Assembly (NCBI GenBank): GCA_044368575.1
Contig: JBIPPH010000003.1
Span: 28,251 to 92,250, forward strand
Source of the DNA: JABMMZ01 sp044368575
GTDB taxonomy: Bacteria > Bacteroidota > Bacteroidia > NS11-12g > UBA955
DNA: 64,000 nucleotides
Direction of reading: 5' to 3'
Below the pieces are notes generated by a model. That model did no database searches, had not been told where the DNA came from, and worked only from the letters and a program-made list of their open reading frames with translations. The position numbers and the translations under genes were made by a program. Positions 16,337 to 25,536 of the stretch are shown piece by piece (positions within the stretch are counted from its first letter, which is position 1; the number at the start of each line of letters is the position of its first letter).

Positions 16337-17671
16337 ATGGTTAAAAACCTAAGCCAAAAGACCCTGAAAGTAAAATCAATTGTGTTCACAATTGTTTGTT
16401 TACTCAATCTATCCATTTTCTCTAGCAATGCCTTTGCTCAAGAACCTGCAAAACTGTCTGCTCAAGCAACAGAAGGTGAGAAATTATTTAAAGCCAATTG
16501 TACTTCATGTCACGCAATGGACATTAAGCAAACAGGTCCTGCTTTGAATGGTGTTCACACCAGACGTTCTGAAGAGTGGTTGCTAAAATGGATTCGCAAC
16601 AACGAAAAATTTAGAGCAAGCGGTGATAAAGACGCTATTGCCATCTTCAATGAGTACAACAAAGTGGCAATGAATTCATTTGAGAATCTTTCTGATGATC
16701 AAATCAAATCTATCATTTCTTACTTCAAAGAATGGACTCCGCCAGCTAAAGCGAAAGTTGAAACTGGATCAGGTGAAGGTAAAGTGAGTTTCTACAGCGA
16801 AACTACTTTCTATATCTTAATGTTCTTAATCGTATTGTTGTTTGTTGTTTGGTTGGTTTTAAGAAAAACCAAAAACACCCTTAAAGCCTCTGTTCAAGAG
16901 ATGGAAGGTGAAACTGTTGACCATGCGGCAGAGCACAAACCAACTCCAGAATGGAAAAAACGCATCAACCCAACCATTTTAAAAATGGTAATTGGTACTG
17001 TTATATTATTGTGTTTAGCGGTTTACGGTTTTAACTTTGGTGTAACTGAAGTAGCTGTTCAACAAGGTTATGCGCCAACACAGCCAATCAAATATTCTCA
17101 CAAATTACACGCTGGTGATCTTCAAATTGATTGCAAATACTGTCACTCAACTGCAGAAAAGTCAAAACAAGCTTCTGTTCCTAGTGTGAACACTTGTATG
17201 AACTGTCACCAAGTGGTTCAATTGAGAGACCGTTACGATGGTGAAATCTCTCCAGAAATTAAAAAGATCTATGCAGCAATGGATTACAATGCTGACGATA
17301 AAACATATGGTCCTAATCCTAAGCCTATTCGTTGGATCAGAATTCACAACCTACCTGACCACGCATTCTTCAATCACAGTATGCACGTAAAAGGTGCTGG
17401 TGTAACTTGCCAAACTTGTCACGGTCCAATTCAAACTATGGAAGTGGTTGAGCAATACGCTACCTTGCAAATGGGATGGTGTATCAACTGTCACAGAGAA
17501 AGAAAGATTGATGTAGAAAACAACCCATACTACGAAAAATTACACGCTAAAATCAAAGCGGAAAAAGATAACAAAAACTCAAGTTATGCTAAGTACTTTA
17601 CTAAAGATGGTAAGGTAGATATTTCTCCTGCAGAATACGGCGCTCTTGAATGTTCAAAATGTCACTATTAA
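16337..17671 (+). CDS. actA: Alternative complex III subunit ActA, multiheme cytochrome c with extra N-terminal heme domain
   Basis: First subunit of alternative complex III, the membrane quinol:cytochrome c oxidoreductase that replaces bc1. From the ATG at 16337 the protein has 444 residues: signal peptide (about 1-33, ends AFAQ), a monoheme class I-like domain (CTSCH at 55-59), two membrane helices (about 155-176 and 213-236), then five c-type heme sites at about 266, 287, 358, 382 and 439 (CKYCH, CMNCH, CQTCH, CINCH, CSKCH). The total of six CXXCH motifs exceeds the five of classic ActA. The frame extends to a TTG at 16313, which would add eight residues. Confidence 0.93.
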   Translation: MVKNLSQKTLKVKSIVFTIVCLLNLSIFSSNAFAQEPAKLSAQATEGEKLFKANCTSCHAMDIKQTGPALNGVHTRRSEEWLLKWIRNNEKFRASGDKDAIAIFNEYNKVAMNSFENLSDDQIKSIISYFKEWTPPAKAKVETGSGEGKVSFYSETTFYILMFLIVLLFVVWLVLRKTKNTLKASVQEMEGETVDHAAEHKPTPEWKKRINPTILKMVIGTVILLCLAVYGFNFGVTEVAVQQGYAPTQPIKYSHKLHAGDLQIDCKYCHSTAEKSKQASVPSVNTCMNCHQVVQLRDRYDGEISPEIKKIYAAMDYNADDKTYGPNPKPIRWIRIHNLPDHAFFNHSMHVKGAGVTCQTCHGPIQTMEVVEQYATLQMGWCINCHRERKIDVENNPYYEKLHAKIKAEKDNKNSSYAKYFTKDGKVDISPAEYGALECSKCHY

Positions 17672-17701
17672 TCTCAAATTTTAAAGGCTAATCATTATAC
17701 A

Positions 17702-20700
17702 ATGGCAAAAAAACAATTATACTGGAAAGGCGAAGAAGAACTACTTAGAACAAAAGAATTCTTAGCGGCTCAAAAAAATGAGTTCAATGAAGCTTTACCG
17801 CTTGATGAAGTTTTCAGTGAAAATAATTTAGGGTTAAACTCTAACAGAAGAGACTTCTTGAAGTTCTTCGGGTTCAGTGTTGCAGCTGTGTCTTTAGCAG
17901 CATGTAATACCGCTCCAGTTAGAAACATCGTTCCTTATTTGGTTAAACCAGAAGAAATTACCCCTGGTGTTGCCAATTATTATAACTCTACTTGTGGTGC
18001 TTGTTCTGCGGCTTGTGGTGTAACCATTAAGACCCGTGAAGGTAGACCAATCAAAGTGGATGGCAACAAAAATTCACCAATTTCTAAAGGCGGATCTTGT
18101 GCCACAGGTCAAGCTTCTATCTTAAGCTTATACGATACTGAGCGTTTAGATGGTCCTAAAAAAGTAAATGGAGCCGATTTAAGTTCAGTTGAATGGGCTG
18201 CCATCGATGCTGATATCACTAAATCATTAACAGACATTACAGCTGCTGGTGGTAAAATTGCGATTGTATCTGGTACTATTCATAGTCCTTCTACTTTAGC
18301 TGTTATTAATGGTTTCACTGGTAAATACGCTAACACTAAGCATGTACAATACGATGCAGTAAGTTACAGTGGTATTTTAGAAGCTAACAAGAAGTCTTTT
18401 GGAGATAATTATCGAGTTATTCCAAATTACAATTTTGATAAAGCCAATGTAGTAGTGAGTTTCGGTGCAGATTTCTTAGGCACTTGGATTTCTCCAGTAG
18501 AATATACTAAAGCATGGTCAAGCAGAAGAAAGGTAGATGGCATTGACCAATCTGCTAAAGTGTTAAAAACAATTGTTTTTGAAAGCAATTTGTCTTTAAC
18601 AGGTTCTAATGCTGATTACAGATTCCCAATGAAAGCGTCTCAAGAAGCTGTTTATTTGACGTCATTGTACAACCAATTGGCTCAAATGGCTGGGCAGCCT
18701 CAAATTTCAACCAGCATGACTGGTGAATTAGCAGGTGGTGCTATTAAGCAAGCAGCTGAATTGCTTTGGAAAGAGAAAGGCAGCTCATTGGTGGTATCAG
18801 GTTCTAACGATGCGCAACTACAAACTGTAGTGAATGGCATTAACTTGTTATTGGCCAACTACAGCTCTACCATTGATTTAACCAACCATTCTAATCAATA
18901 CAAAGGCAGCGATGCTGATATGATGCAATTTGCAAATGATTTGCAAGCAGGTACATACCAAGCAGTAATATTCTTAAACACTAACCCTGTTTACGATTCT
19001 CCTTTGTCTGATAAAATTAAAGCAGGTTTAAAGCAAGTAAAATTGAGCATTTCAACTGCAGGTATTGCAGATGAAACTGCAGTATTGTGTCAATACATTA
19101 CACCAGATAACCATTATTTGGAATCTTGGAATGATGCCAATCCTAAAGTTGGTGTTTATCAATTAACACAACCAACCATTTCTGAAGTATTCAAGACCAG
19201 ACAAGCTCAAACTTCATTGTTGACTTGGGCAGGTTTAGCCGCTAAGCCAGAAAACGATCCGTTTGCGAAGAAAGGTATCTACAGTCAAAAATTATCTGCA
19301 TCAGTTTATTACTTATACATCAAAAATGTGTGGGCTAATATGGGTGTTGCTTCAGATGAAGCCTTCAATAAAGCTTTACACGATGGCGTTCACACAGTAG
19401 GTACAGCCGCTGTAACAGTTCCATCATTCAATGTAGCCTTGAACAGCATCGTTGCTGATTTAGAAAAAACAGTAGGCAAGAAAGACCAGATTGATTTGGT
19501 ATTGTATCAAAATGTAGCCGTTAAAGATGGTAGCATGAGCAATAACCCATGGTTACAAGAAATGCCTGATCCAATCAGTAAAGTAACTTGGGATAACTAC
19601 GTGTCTTTGCCAAAAGCATTAGCTGAAAGTCAAGACATTAAAAACGGCGATATGGTGAACATCAGCTTTGGTAATGTAAGCTTAAAAGGCATGCCAATCT
19701 TTGTTCAACCAGGTCAAAGCAATGGAACAGTTGGTATAGCTGTAGGTTATGGTAGAAAAGGTAAAGTAGGTGAGAAAGGTATGTTTGAACCTATTGGTAA
19801 AAACGCTTATCCTTTTGTAAGCATGCAAAATGGTACCTTCAACTATGTTCAAAACGGTGTTAAAATAGAAAAAATTTCAGGTTCATATGAATTGGCTCAA
19901 ACCCAAACTCACCACTCTATTGAGGGAAGAGATTTGGTTAAAGAAACCACTTTAGACGAATTGAAGAAAAACCCTAAAGCAGGCAACGATAAAACTGCCC
20001 CACATTTATATACGCTTTGGGAAACAAAAGATTACAAAAAAGATGGTGCCCCTAACCACCATTGGGCAATGGCCATTGACTTGAACTCATGTACAGGTTG
20101 TGGTTCTTGCGTTGTTAGCTGTAGCATTGAAAACAACGTTCCAGTTGTTGGTAGAGCGGAAGTAAGACGCCGCAGAGAAATGCACTGGATGCGTATTGAT
20201 AGATACTTCACTTTTGAAAACGTAAACAACACGGACTACACTAAAGAGTTATTCTTATCAAGAGATTTCGAAGGCAAAAATGTTACTAAAGAAACAGGCT
20301 TAGCCGCTTTAGATAAATTAGAAAAAGCTAAGAAAGGTGCTGAATACTTACATTGGGAAAATGTTAAAGTGGTTCACCAACCAATGATGTGTCAACATTG
20401 TGGTCAGGCACCATGTGAAACAGTTTGTCCGGTATTGGCAACTACTCACAGTTCTGAAGGTTTAAACCAAATGACTTACAACCGTTGTATTGGTACTAAA
20501 TACTGTGCCAACAACTGTCCATACAAAGTAAGACGTTTCAACTGGTTCAGATACAACGATAACGATCGTTTTGACTTCCATTTTAACAACGACTTAGGTA
20601 AGATGGTTATCAATCCTGATGTTACCGTTAGAACACGTGGTGTTATGGAAAAATGTAGCATGTGTGTGCAAAGCATTCAAGCTGGTAAAGTAAAAGCTAA

Positions 20701-20920
20701 ACGCGAAAAACGTGCGCTTAATGATGGCGAAATCAAAACCGCTTGTCAACGTTCTTGCCCAGCCAACGCCATTGTATTTGGTGATGTAAATGATCCTAAC
20801 AGTGAAGTTCACAAATTATTTAAGAACGAGCGTTCATACAGAGTGCTTGAAGAATTAAATACTATGACAGCTGTTAAATACCTAGTTAAAGTTAGAGACA
20901 CTGAAACCGTAAAAGCATAA
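17702..20920 (+). CDS. actB: Alternative complex III subunit ActB, molybdopterin-oxidoreductase-like and 4Fe-4S ferredoxin fusion
   Basis: A 1072-residue periplasmic subunit. A Tat-like motif NRRDFLKFFG (R49, R50) is followed by a hydrophobic stretch and a lipobox-like SLAAC (C68), so export by Tat and lipid attachment are likely. The first two-thirds resemble molybdopterin oxidoreductases but in this family bind no Mo cofactor; the TCGACSAACGV motif starts the domain. The last third carries iron-sulfur cysteine groups: CTGCGSCVVSC, CQHCGQAPCETVC, CIGTKYCANNCPY and CSMC. These form the electron wire from quinol towards the hemes. It lies 30 bases after actA in the same operon. Confidence 0.96.
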   Translation: MAKKQLYWKGEEELLRTKEFLAAQKNEFNEALPLDEVFSENNLGLNSNRRDFLKFFGFSVAAVSLAACNTAPVRNIVPYLVKPEEITPGVANYYNSTCGACSAACGVTIKTREGRPIKVDGNKNSPISKGGSCATGQASILSLYDTERLDGPKKVNGADLSSVEWAAIDADITKSLTDITAAGGKIAIVSGTIHSPSTLAVINGFTGKYANTKHVQYDAVSYSGILEANKKSFGDNYRVIPNYNFDKANVVVSFGADFLGTWISPVEYTKAWSSRRKVDGIDQSAKVLKTIVFESNLSLTGSNADYRFPMKASQEAVYLTSLYNQLAQMAGQPQISTSMTGELAGGAIKQAAELLWKEKGSSLVVSGSNDAQLQTVVNGINLLLANYSSTIDLTNHSNQYKGSDADMMQFANDLQAGTYQAVIFLNTNPVYDSPLSDKIKAGLKQVKLSISTAGIADETAVLCQYITPDNHYLESWNDANPKVGVYQLTQPTISEVFKTRQAQTSLLTWAGLAAKPENDPFAKKGIYSQKLSASVYYLYIKNVWANMGVASDEAFNKALHDGVHTVGTAAVTVPSFNVALNSIVADLEKTVGKKDQIDLVLYQNVAVKDGSMSNNPWLQEMPDPISKVTWDNYVSLPKALAESQDIKNGDMVNISFGNVSLKGMPIFVQPGQSNGTVGIAVGYGRKGKVGEKGMFEPIGKNAYPFVSMQNGTFNYVQNGVKIEKISGSYELAQTQTHHSIEGRDLVKETTLDELKKNPKAGNDKTAPHLYTLWETKDYKKDGAPNHHWAMAIDLNSCTGCGSCVVSCSIENNVPVVGRAEVRRRREMHWMRIDRYFTFENVNNTDYTKELFLSRDFEGKNVTKETGLAALDKLEKAKKGAEYLHWENVKVVHQPMMCQHCGQAPCETVCPVLATTHSSEGLNQMTYNRCIGTKYCANNCPYKVRRFNWFRYNDNDRFDFHFNNDLGKMVINPDVTVRTRGVMEKCSMCVQSIQAGKVKAKREKRALNDGEIKTACQRSCPANAIVFGDVNDPNSEVHKLFKNERSYRVLEELNTMTAVKYLVKVRDTETVKA

Positions 20921-20943
20921 CCCCAACCATTATAATTTAAACA

Positions 20944-22296
20944 ATGATTCACGATTCAATTATAAGACCACAGCTGGTAACAGGCGACAAAAAATTACAT
21001 GATGTAACTACTGAAATTTGTCGTCCAATTGAAAACAAACCTTCAAGTTCTTGGATAGTTGGTTTCATCTTATCAGTCATCTTTTTAGGCATATTACTGA
21101 TCTCATTAGGTGTCACCCTATGGTTTGGTATAGGTACATGGGGTTTGAACAAAACCGTTCAATGGGGTTGGGACATCACCAACTTCGTATTTTGGGTGGG
21201 TATTGGTCACGCTGGTACTTTGATTTCTGCCATTTTGTTGTTATTCAGACAAAAATGGAGAATGTCTATTAACCGTTCTGCAGAAGCGATGACCATATTC
21301 GCTGTAATGTGTGCGGCTATTTTCCCATTATTCCACATGGGTCGTATTTGGGTAGGGGGCTACTGGGTATTCCCATTGCCAAACGCTTTTGGTTCATTGT
21401 GGGTTAACTTCCACTCACCATTACTTTGGGACGTATTTGCGATTTCAACGTATTTCTCTGTATCATTGGTGTTCTGGTATTTAGGTTTGATTCCTGATAT
21501 TGCAACAGTTCGTGACAGAGCGAAGTCTGCTGGCAGAAAATTCTGGTATAATTTCTTCTCTATGGGTTGGACAGGTTCAGTAAGAACTTGGAACCGTTAT
21601 GAAGTTGTTTCATTGATTCTTGCAGGTATTTCAACCCCGTTGGTATTGTCTGTACACACAATTGTATCTATGGACTTTGCCACTTCAGTTGTTCCTGGTT
21701 GGCACACCACCATTTTCCCTCCATATTTCGTAGCAGGTGCGATTTTCTCTGGTTTCGGTATGGTTTTGACCCTATTGGTAATCGCTAGAAAAGTAATGAA
21801 CTACCAAGATTATATCACCATTGGTCACTTAGAAGCTATGTGTAAAGTGGTTATGTTAACAGGTACAATGGTTGGTTTAGCTTATATCACTGAGTTCTTC
21901 GTTGCGGCATACTCTGGTGTAGAATACGAGCAATACGCATTCATCAATAGAGCAACTGGTCCATACTGGTGGGCTTATTGGAGTATGATGACTTGTAACT
22001 TAATTGCGCCACAAGTATTCTGGTTCAAATGGGCTCGTACAACGCCTTGGTTCATCTTTATGTTATCAATCGTGGTGAACGTAGGTATGTGGTTCGAACG
22101 TTTCGTAATCATTGTAACTTCACTTCACAGAGAATATTTGCCTTCAGGTTGGTTAATGTACTCACCAACTATGACTGAGATTGGCTTATTTTTAGGGTCA
22201 TTCGGATTGTTCTTCACTTGTTTCTTCTTGTTTAGCAAGTTCTTACCAGTGATCAACATTGCAGAGGTTAAGAGTATTTTGAAAAACAGAGAGTAA
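20944..22296 (+). CDS. actC: Alternative complex III subunit ActC, NrfD-like membrane protein
   Basis: A 450-residue integral membrane protein of the NrfD/PsrC family with about ten helices, which forms the quinol site and a possible proton path in alternative complex III. Characteristic stretches are WGWDITNFVFWVGIGHAGTLISAILLL near 75-100 and HMGRIWVGGYWVFPLPN near 130, with polar and acidic residues inside helices. The cytoplasmic N-terminus is about 45 residues. It starts 23 bases after actB, and actD follows 21 bases later. Confidence 0.95.
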   Translation: MIHDSIIRPQLVTGDKKLHDVTTEICRPIENKPSSSWIVGFILSVIFLGILLISLGVTLWFGIGTWGLNKTVQWGWDITNFVFWVGIGHAGTLISAILLLFRQKWRMSINRSAEAMTIFAVMCAAIFPLFHMGRIWVGGYWVFPLPNAFGSLWVNFHSPLLWDVFAISTYFSVSLVFWYLGLIPDIATVRDRAKSAGRKFWYNFFSMGWTGSVRTWNRYEVVSLILAGISTPLVLSVHTIVSMDFATSVVPGWHTTIFPPYFVAGAIFSGFGMVLTLLVIARKVMNYQDYITIGHLEAMCKVVMLTGTMVGLAYITEFFVAAYSGVEYEQYAFINRATGPYWWAYWSMMTCNLIAPQVFWFKWARTTPWFIFMLSIVVNVGMWFERFVIIVTSLHREYLPSGWLMYSPTMTEIGLFLGSFGLFFTCFFLFSKFLPVINIAEVKSILKNRE

Positions 22297-22317
22297 TCAC
22301 CATTCAATATCAATTTC

Positions 22318-22905
22318 ATGATAGACAACAAATTATTTTTGGATAAAAACAAAACCGTAATGTTCGGAATCTTTGAAGATTCAGATCAATTCTTAGACAC
22401 GGTTGCTAATGTTCACCACAAAGGTGCTCAAATTATAGATTGCTACACACCATTCCCAATTCACGGTATTGAAAAGGCTATGGGTTTAAAGCGTTCATTA
22501 TTGCCAGTTGGTGCATTCATATGCGGTTGCTTAGGCTTTATTACTGCAGCTACATTGCAAACCTATACTATGGCGATAGATTGGCCAATGATCATTGGTA
22601 ACAAACCTGTTGTTGGGGTGTCTTATGTACCAGTTTTATTTGAAATGTCAGTATTGTTTACAGCATTTGGTATTGCGATTTTGTTCTTTATCAGAAACAA
22701 AATGTTGCATGGTAAAATGCCAAGTGAGCGTGTAGATTTCAGACAAACAGACGATAGAATGGTCGTAGCGATTGCAACAGATAACCAATTGGTAGACAAA
22801 AACGAATTGAGTAATATGTTGTATCAAGGTGGTGCAGTTGAAGTTAAAGAAAGAACCAACCACGGTTACGAAGATTTTACTGAAGTAGCCATTCCTAAAA
22901 AATAA
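22318..22905 (+). CDS. actD: Alternative complex III subunit ActD (DUF3341)
   Basis: A 195-residue DUF3341 protein with a cytoplasmic N-terminal domain (MFGIFEDSDQFLDTV near 15-29 and DCYTPFPIHGIEKAMGLKRS near 40-60) and two membrane helices (about 62-80 and 100-122). In solved complexes ActD packs against ActC and ActF and has no cofactor. The order actC-actD-actE is the standard one. It ends 19 bases before actE. Confidence 0.94.
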   Translation: MIDNKLFLDKNKTVMFGIFEDSDQFLDTVANVHHKGAQIIDCYTPFPIHGIEKAMGLKRSLLPVGAFICGCLGFITAATLQTYTMAIDWPMIIGNKPVVGVSYVPVLFEMSVLFTAFGIAILFFIRNKMLHGKMPSERVDFRQTDDRMVVAIATDNQLVDKNELSNMLYQGGAVEVKERTNHGYEDFTEVAIPKK

Positions 22906-22924
22906 TCACTAGCCTAAGAACAAA

Positions 22925-23596
22925 ATGAAACAAACTACAAATATCATCATCAGTGTTTTAGCAGTTGTGTCACTGTCTTCATGCTGGTGGAAAGCCGGAA
23001 AAGATAACCCTGGTATTGAGTATGCTCCAGATATGTACTACTCAAAAGGGTATGAACCAATGACTCAGTATTCAGATTCAAATAAATACCGTTACAATCC
23101 TTATTTCATGACCATGAGAGAACCTGTTAAAGGTACTATCGCTGAAGGTCAGTTGGACTATCAATACCCATTTGACAACACTGAAGAAGGGTATGAAGCA
23201 GCAGGAGCCAACTGGAAATTAAAAATGGATTTATCTGAAGCTGATCAAAAAGAAGGTGAAAGATTATTCGGTATTTATTGTGCAGTTTGCCATGGTACTC
23301 AAGGTCTTAATGATGGCCCTGTACCTGCCAAGCAAGTTACACTTAAACCAACCCATATTTATCAAGACGATTACATGAAAGCTTTGCCTATTGGTAAAAT
23401 CTACCACGTTCTTACCTATGGTAGAAACAACCGTATGGGTAGTTATGCTTATGCATTGTCTCCTAAAGAAAGATGGAGCGTTGCTTCATACGTAAAACGC
23501 TTAACTATGATGGACAGTTTAGGCAATGTGCAAGCCATCAAAGCTTTGAGTTCAGAGGCTTCAGCTATAACCGTTCAAGACACCACTAAAAACTAA
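22925..23596 (+). CDS. actE: Alternative complex III subunit ActE, monoheme cytochrome c lipoprotein
   Basis: A 223-residue lipid-anchored cytochrome c. The signal ends with SLSSC (lipobox cysteine near residue 19), then a proline- and tyrosine-rich linker leads to a class I heme domain with CAVCHG near 118-123 and an axial-ligand-type RMGSYAYAL segment (methionine of NNRMGSY). It is the probable exit heme passing electrons to a soluble carrier or oxidase. It lies between actD and actF in the operon. Confidence 0.94.
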   Translation: MKQTTNIIISVLAVVSLSSCWWKAGKDNPGIEYAPDMYYSKGYEPMTQYSDSNKYRYNPYFMTMREPVKGTIAEGQLDYQYPFDNTEEGYEAAGANWKLKMDLSEADQKEGERLFGIYCAVCHGTQGLNDGPVPAKQVTLKPTHIYQDDYMKALPIGKIYHVLTYGRNNRMGSYAYALSPKERWSVASYVKRLTMMDSLGNVQAIKALSSEASAITVQDTTKN

Positions 23597-23635
23597 AAAA
23601 CAGCAGTTTCGTATTAACCTTTAAAATCAACTACA

Positions 23636-25027
23636 ATGAGTCACGGACACGAAATCCATATTCAACAAGAGCAATACAGTTTCAATGGTAAAGCTAAAAC
23701 TTTAAGCATTGCTTTATTGGCAATCGGTATATTGTTAACCATTGTTGGCATTTTTACTTTGCCAAGAACTGATGCCCACCATGATGAGCATGCAAAAGCC
23801 ACCACTACTGAGGCAGCTGCTCACCATGCAACTGAAGCCCATGCCTACCCAGGTCAAAACATTAACGGTGTAGACGTAGGACACAGCAATGAGCAAGTTT
23901 ATCCTATTGTTGCTGAACACAGCAAACCATGGACTACAAGAATTTATTCAACTTTGTTAGTCAATAGTTATTTCCTATTGTTAATCTCAGCTTGTGCTTT
24001 GTTTTTCTTTGCTTTGCAATACATTGCCAATGCTGGTTGGGCTACAGTATTATTACGTGTGCCGCAAGCCATGAGTACTATTCTGCCTGTTGGCGCAGTA
24101 TTGGTGTTGATCGTATTCTTATTAGATGGTCAGAACATATACCACTGGTTGCACTACGAGCATTTACATTTAACTAAAACTGATGCTGGTTTTGATAAAA
24201 TCCTTGACAACAAATCATGGTTCTTAAACTCAAAAATGGCCATTGGATTTATAGTTGGTATTCCATTGGTATGGTATTTATTTGGTGTTAAATTGAGAAG
24301 CTTATCTTATAAAGAAGATACTGAAGGTGGCTTAACTTTCTTCAAACAATCAATCACTTATGGTGCGGCCTTTACTTTTGTATTTGCTTTCACTTTGTCT
24401 ATTTTAAGTTGGGTTGTTTGTATGAGTGTTGATGCACACTGGTATTCTACTATCTTCTCAATCTATAACTTCGCTACTGCATGGGTAAGTACATTCGCAA
24501 TCATTATTTTGTTCGTGTTGTACCTAAGACGCAATGGTTACCTTAAATTGGTTACTGATGAGCATATTCATGACTTAGGTAAATTCATGTTCGCTTTCTC
24601 TATTTTCTGGACTTACCTATGGTTGGCTCAGTTCTTATTGATTTGGTATGCAAACATTCCTGAAGAAACAGTATACTACTATAAGCGTTGGGAGATGCCA
24701 TTCAAGTTCCATTGGTTCCTTAACCTTGTATTGAACTTCTTAATTCCATTCTTGGTATTAATGACCAGAAACAATAAACGTAATCCTAAGATTTTAACTT
24801 TTGTTGCTCTATGTATTTTAGTAGGTCACTGGAATGATATCTATTTAATGATCATGCCAGGTGCTATTGACAAACAAGCTGGCATTGGATTGTTAGAGAT
24901 AGGTATGACATTAGCATTTGCTGGTCTATTCATTTATTGGACTTTAACCGCTTTAAGCAAAAAAGGCTTAGTAGCTATCAAACATCCATATTTAGAAGAA
25001 AGTGCTCACCACGATGTGGGTGTGTAA
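23636..25027 (+). CDS. actF: Alternative complex III subunit ActF, integral membrane protein
   Basis: A 463-residue membrane protein with about ten helices, structurally related to ActC and specific to alternative complex III. The N-terminal loop is strikingly histidine-rich between residues about 44 and 85 (DAHHDEH, AAAHHATEAHAY). Conserved-looking segments are SVDAHWYSTIFSIYNFA and IFWTYLWLAQFLLIWYANIPEE near 320-345. It is the last gene of the operon: a strong hairpin terminator follows 27 bases after the stop, and the cytochrome oxidase genes often found next are absent. Confidence 0.95.
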   Translation: MSHGHEIHIQQEQYSFNGKAKTLSIALLAIGILLTIVGIFTLPRTDAHHDEHAKATTTEAAAHHATEAHAYPGQNINGVDVGHSNEQVYPIVAEHSKPWTTRIYSTLLVNSYFLLLISACALFFFALQYIANAGWATVLLRVPQAMSTILPVGAVLVLIVFLLDGQNIYHWLHYEHLHLTKTDAGFDKILDNKSWFLNSKMAIGFIVGIPLVWYLFGVKLRSLSYKEDTEGGLTFFKQSITYGAAFTFVFAFTLSILSWVVCMSVDAHWYSTIFSIYNFATAWVSTFAIIILFVLYLRRNGYLKLVTDEHIHDLGKFMFAFSIFWTYLWLAQFLLIWYANIPEETVYYYKRWEMPFKFHWFLNLVLNFLIPFLVLMTRNNKRNPKILTFVALCILVGHWNDIYLMIMPGAIDKQAGIGLLEIGMTLAFAGLFIYWTLTALSKKGLVAIKHPYLEESAHHDVGV

Positions 25028-25053
25028 TACCTTCTAAGCAACTTGTCTTATTT

Positions 25054-25081
25054 GAAAAGCAAACCTCCGGGTTTGCTTTTT
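25054..25081 (+). terminator. Rho-independent terminator of the act operon
   Basis: An eleven-base stem AAAAGCAAACC (25055-25065) with GGTTTGCTTTT (25070-25080) closed by a TCCG loop of the stable UNCG type, followed by more T. The right arm contains TTTG at 25072-25075, which is also the best -33 box for the next gene. Confidence 0.9.
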
Positions 25082-25102
25082 CATTTTATACCATTAACTT
25101 TG
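25072..25102 (+). promoter_or_regulatory. Promoter of the metal-efflux cluster, overlapping the act terminator
   Basis: TTTG at 25072-25075, a 19-base spacer, then TAACTTTG at 25095-25102: an exact match to the Bacteroidota -33/-7 layout. The -7 box ends five bases before the GTG at 25108. Confidence 0.75.
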
Positions 25103-25107
25103 TCTAA

Positions 25108-25482
25108 GTGAAACGCTTGTATGCCATAGGGTTCTTGTTTATTATTTCAATGAATTTATTGGAAGCACATCAACTTGTTAAGTTGCCGGCGTTTGTTCAC
25201 CATTATCAAGAACATAAGTTGTCTAATCAATCCCTAACCATTTGGGAGTTTTTAGATTTGCACTACACCAATCATAGTGAAGATATACCAGATGCTGATC
25301 ACGGAAAGTTGCCTTTCAAATCAGATCAGTGCCATCACATTAATATGGCCATGGAATTGGTCACCAACAATGAATCAGAAACCACTTTTAGCTATGTTAG
25401 TGTCGAAATTGGCCTATTGGTGAATCATTATTGTTACCAGGATGGTAAAGCCATTTGGCAGCCGCCTCAGTTGATCGCCTAG
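25108..25482 (+). CDS. Small histidine-rich exported protein of the metal-efflux cluster
   Basis: A 124-residue protein with a signal peptide (about 1-20, ends LLEA) and a histidine-rich mature part: FVHHYQEH, HYTNHSED, DADHGK and QCHHINM. It resembles the short unknown proteins that precede CzcA/CusA operons in Bacteroidota, and a periplasmic metal-binding or sensing role is plausible but unproven. The GTG start is supported by a promoter with exact spacing just upstream. The RND gene begins 54 bases after the stop. Confidence 0.75.
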   Translation: MKRLYAIGFLFIISMNLLEAHQLVKLPAFVHHYQEHKLSNQSLTIWEFLDLHYTNHSEDIPDADHGKLPFKSDQCHHINMAMELVTNNESETTFSYVSVEIGLLVNHYCYQDGKAIWQPPQLIA

Positions 25483-25536
25483 TTATAGCGCGAACATTTC
25501 CTTTTTTTTAATTTTACTCATAAAATTTCATTCATA

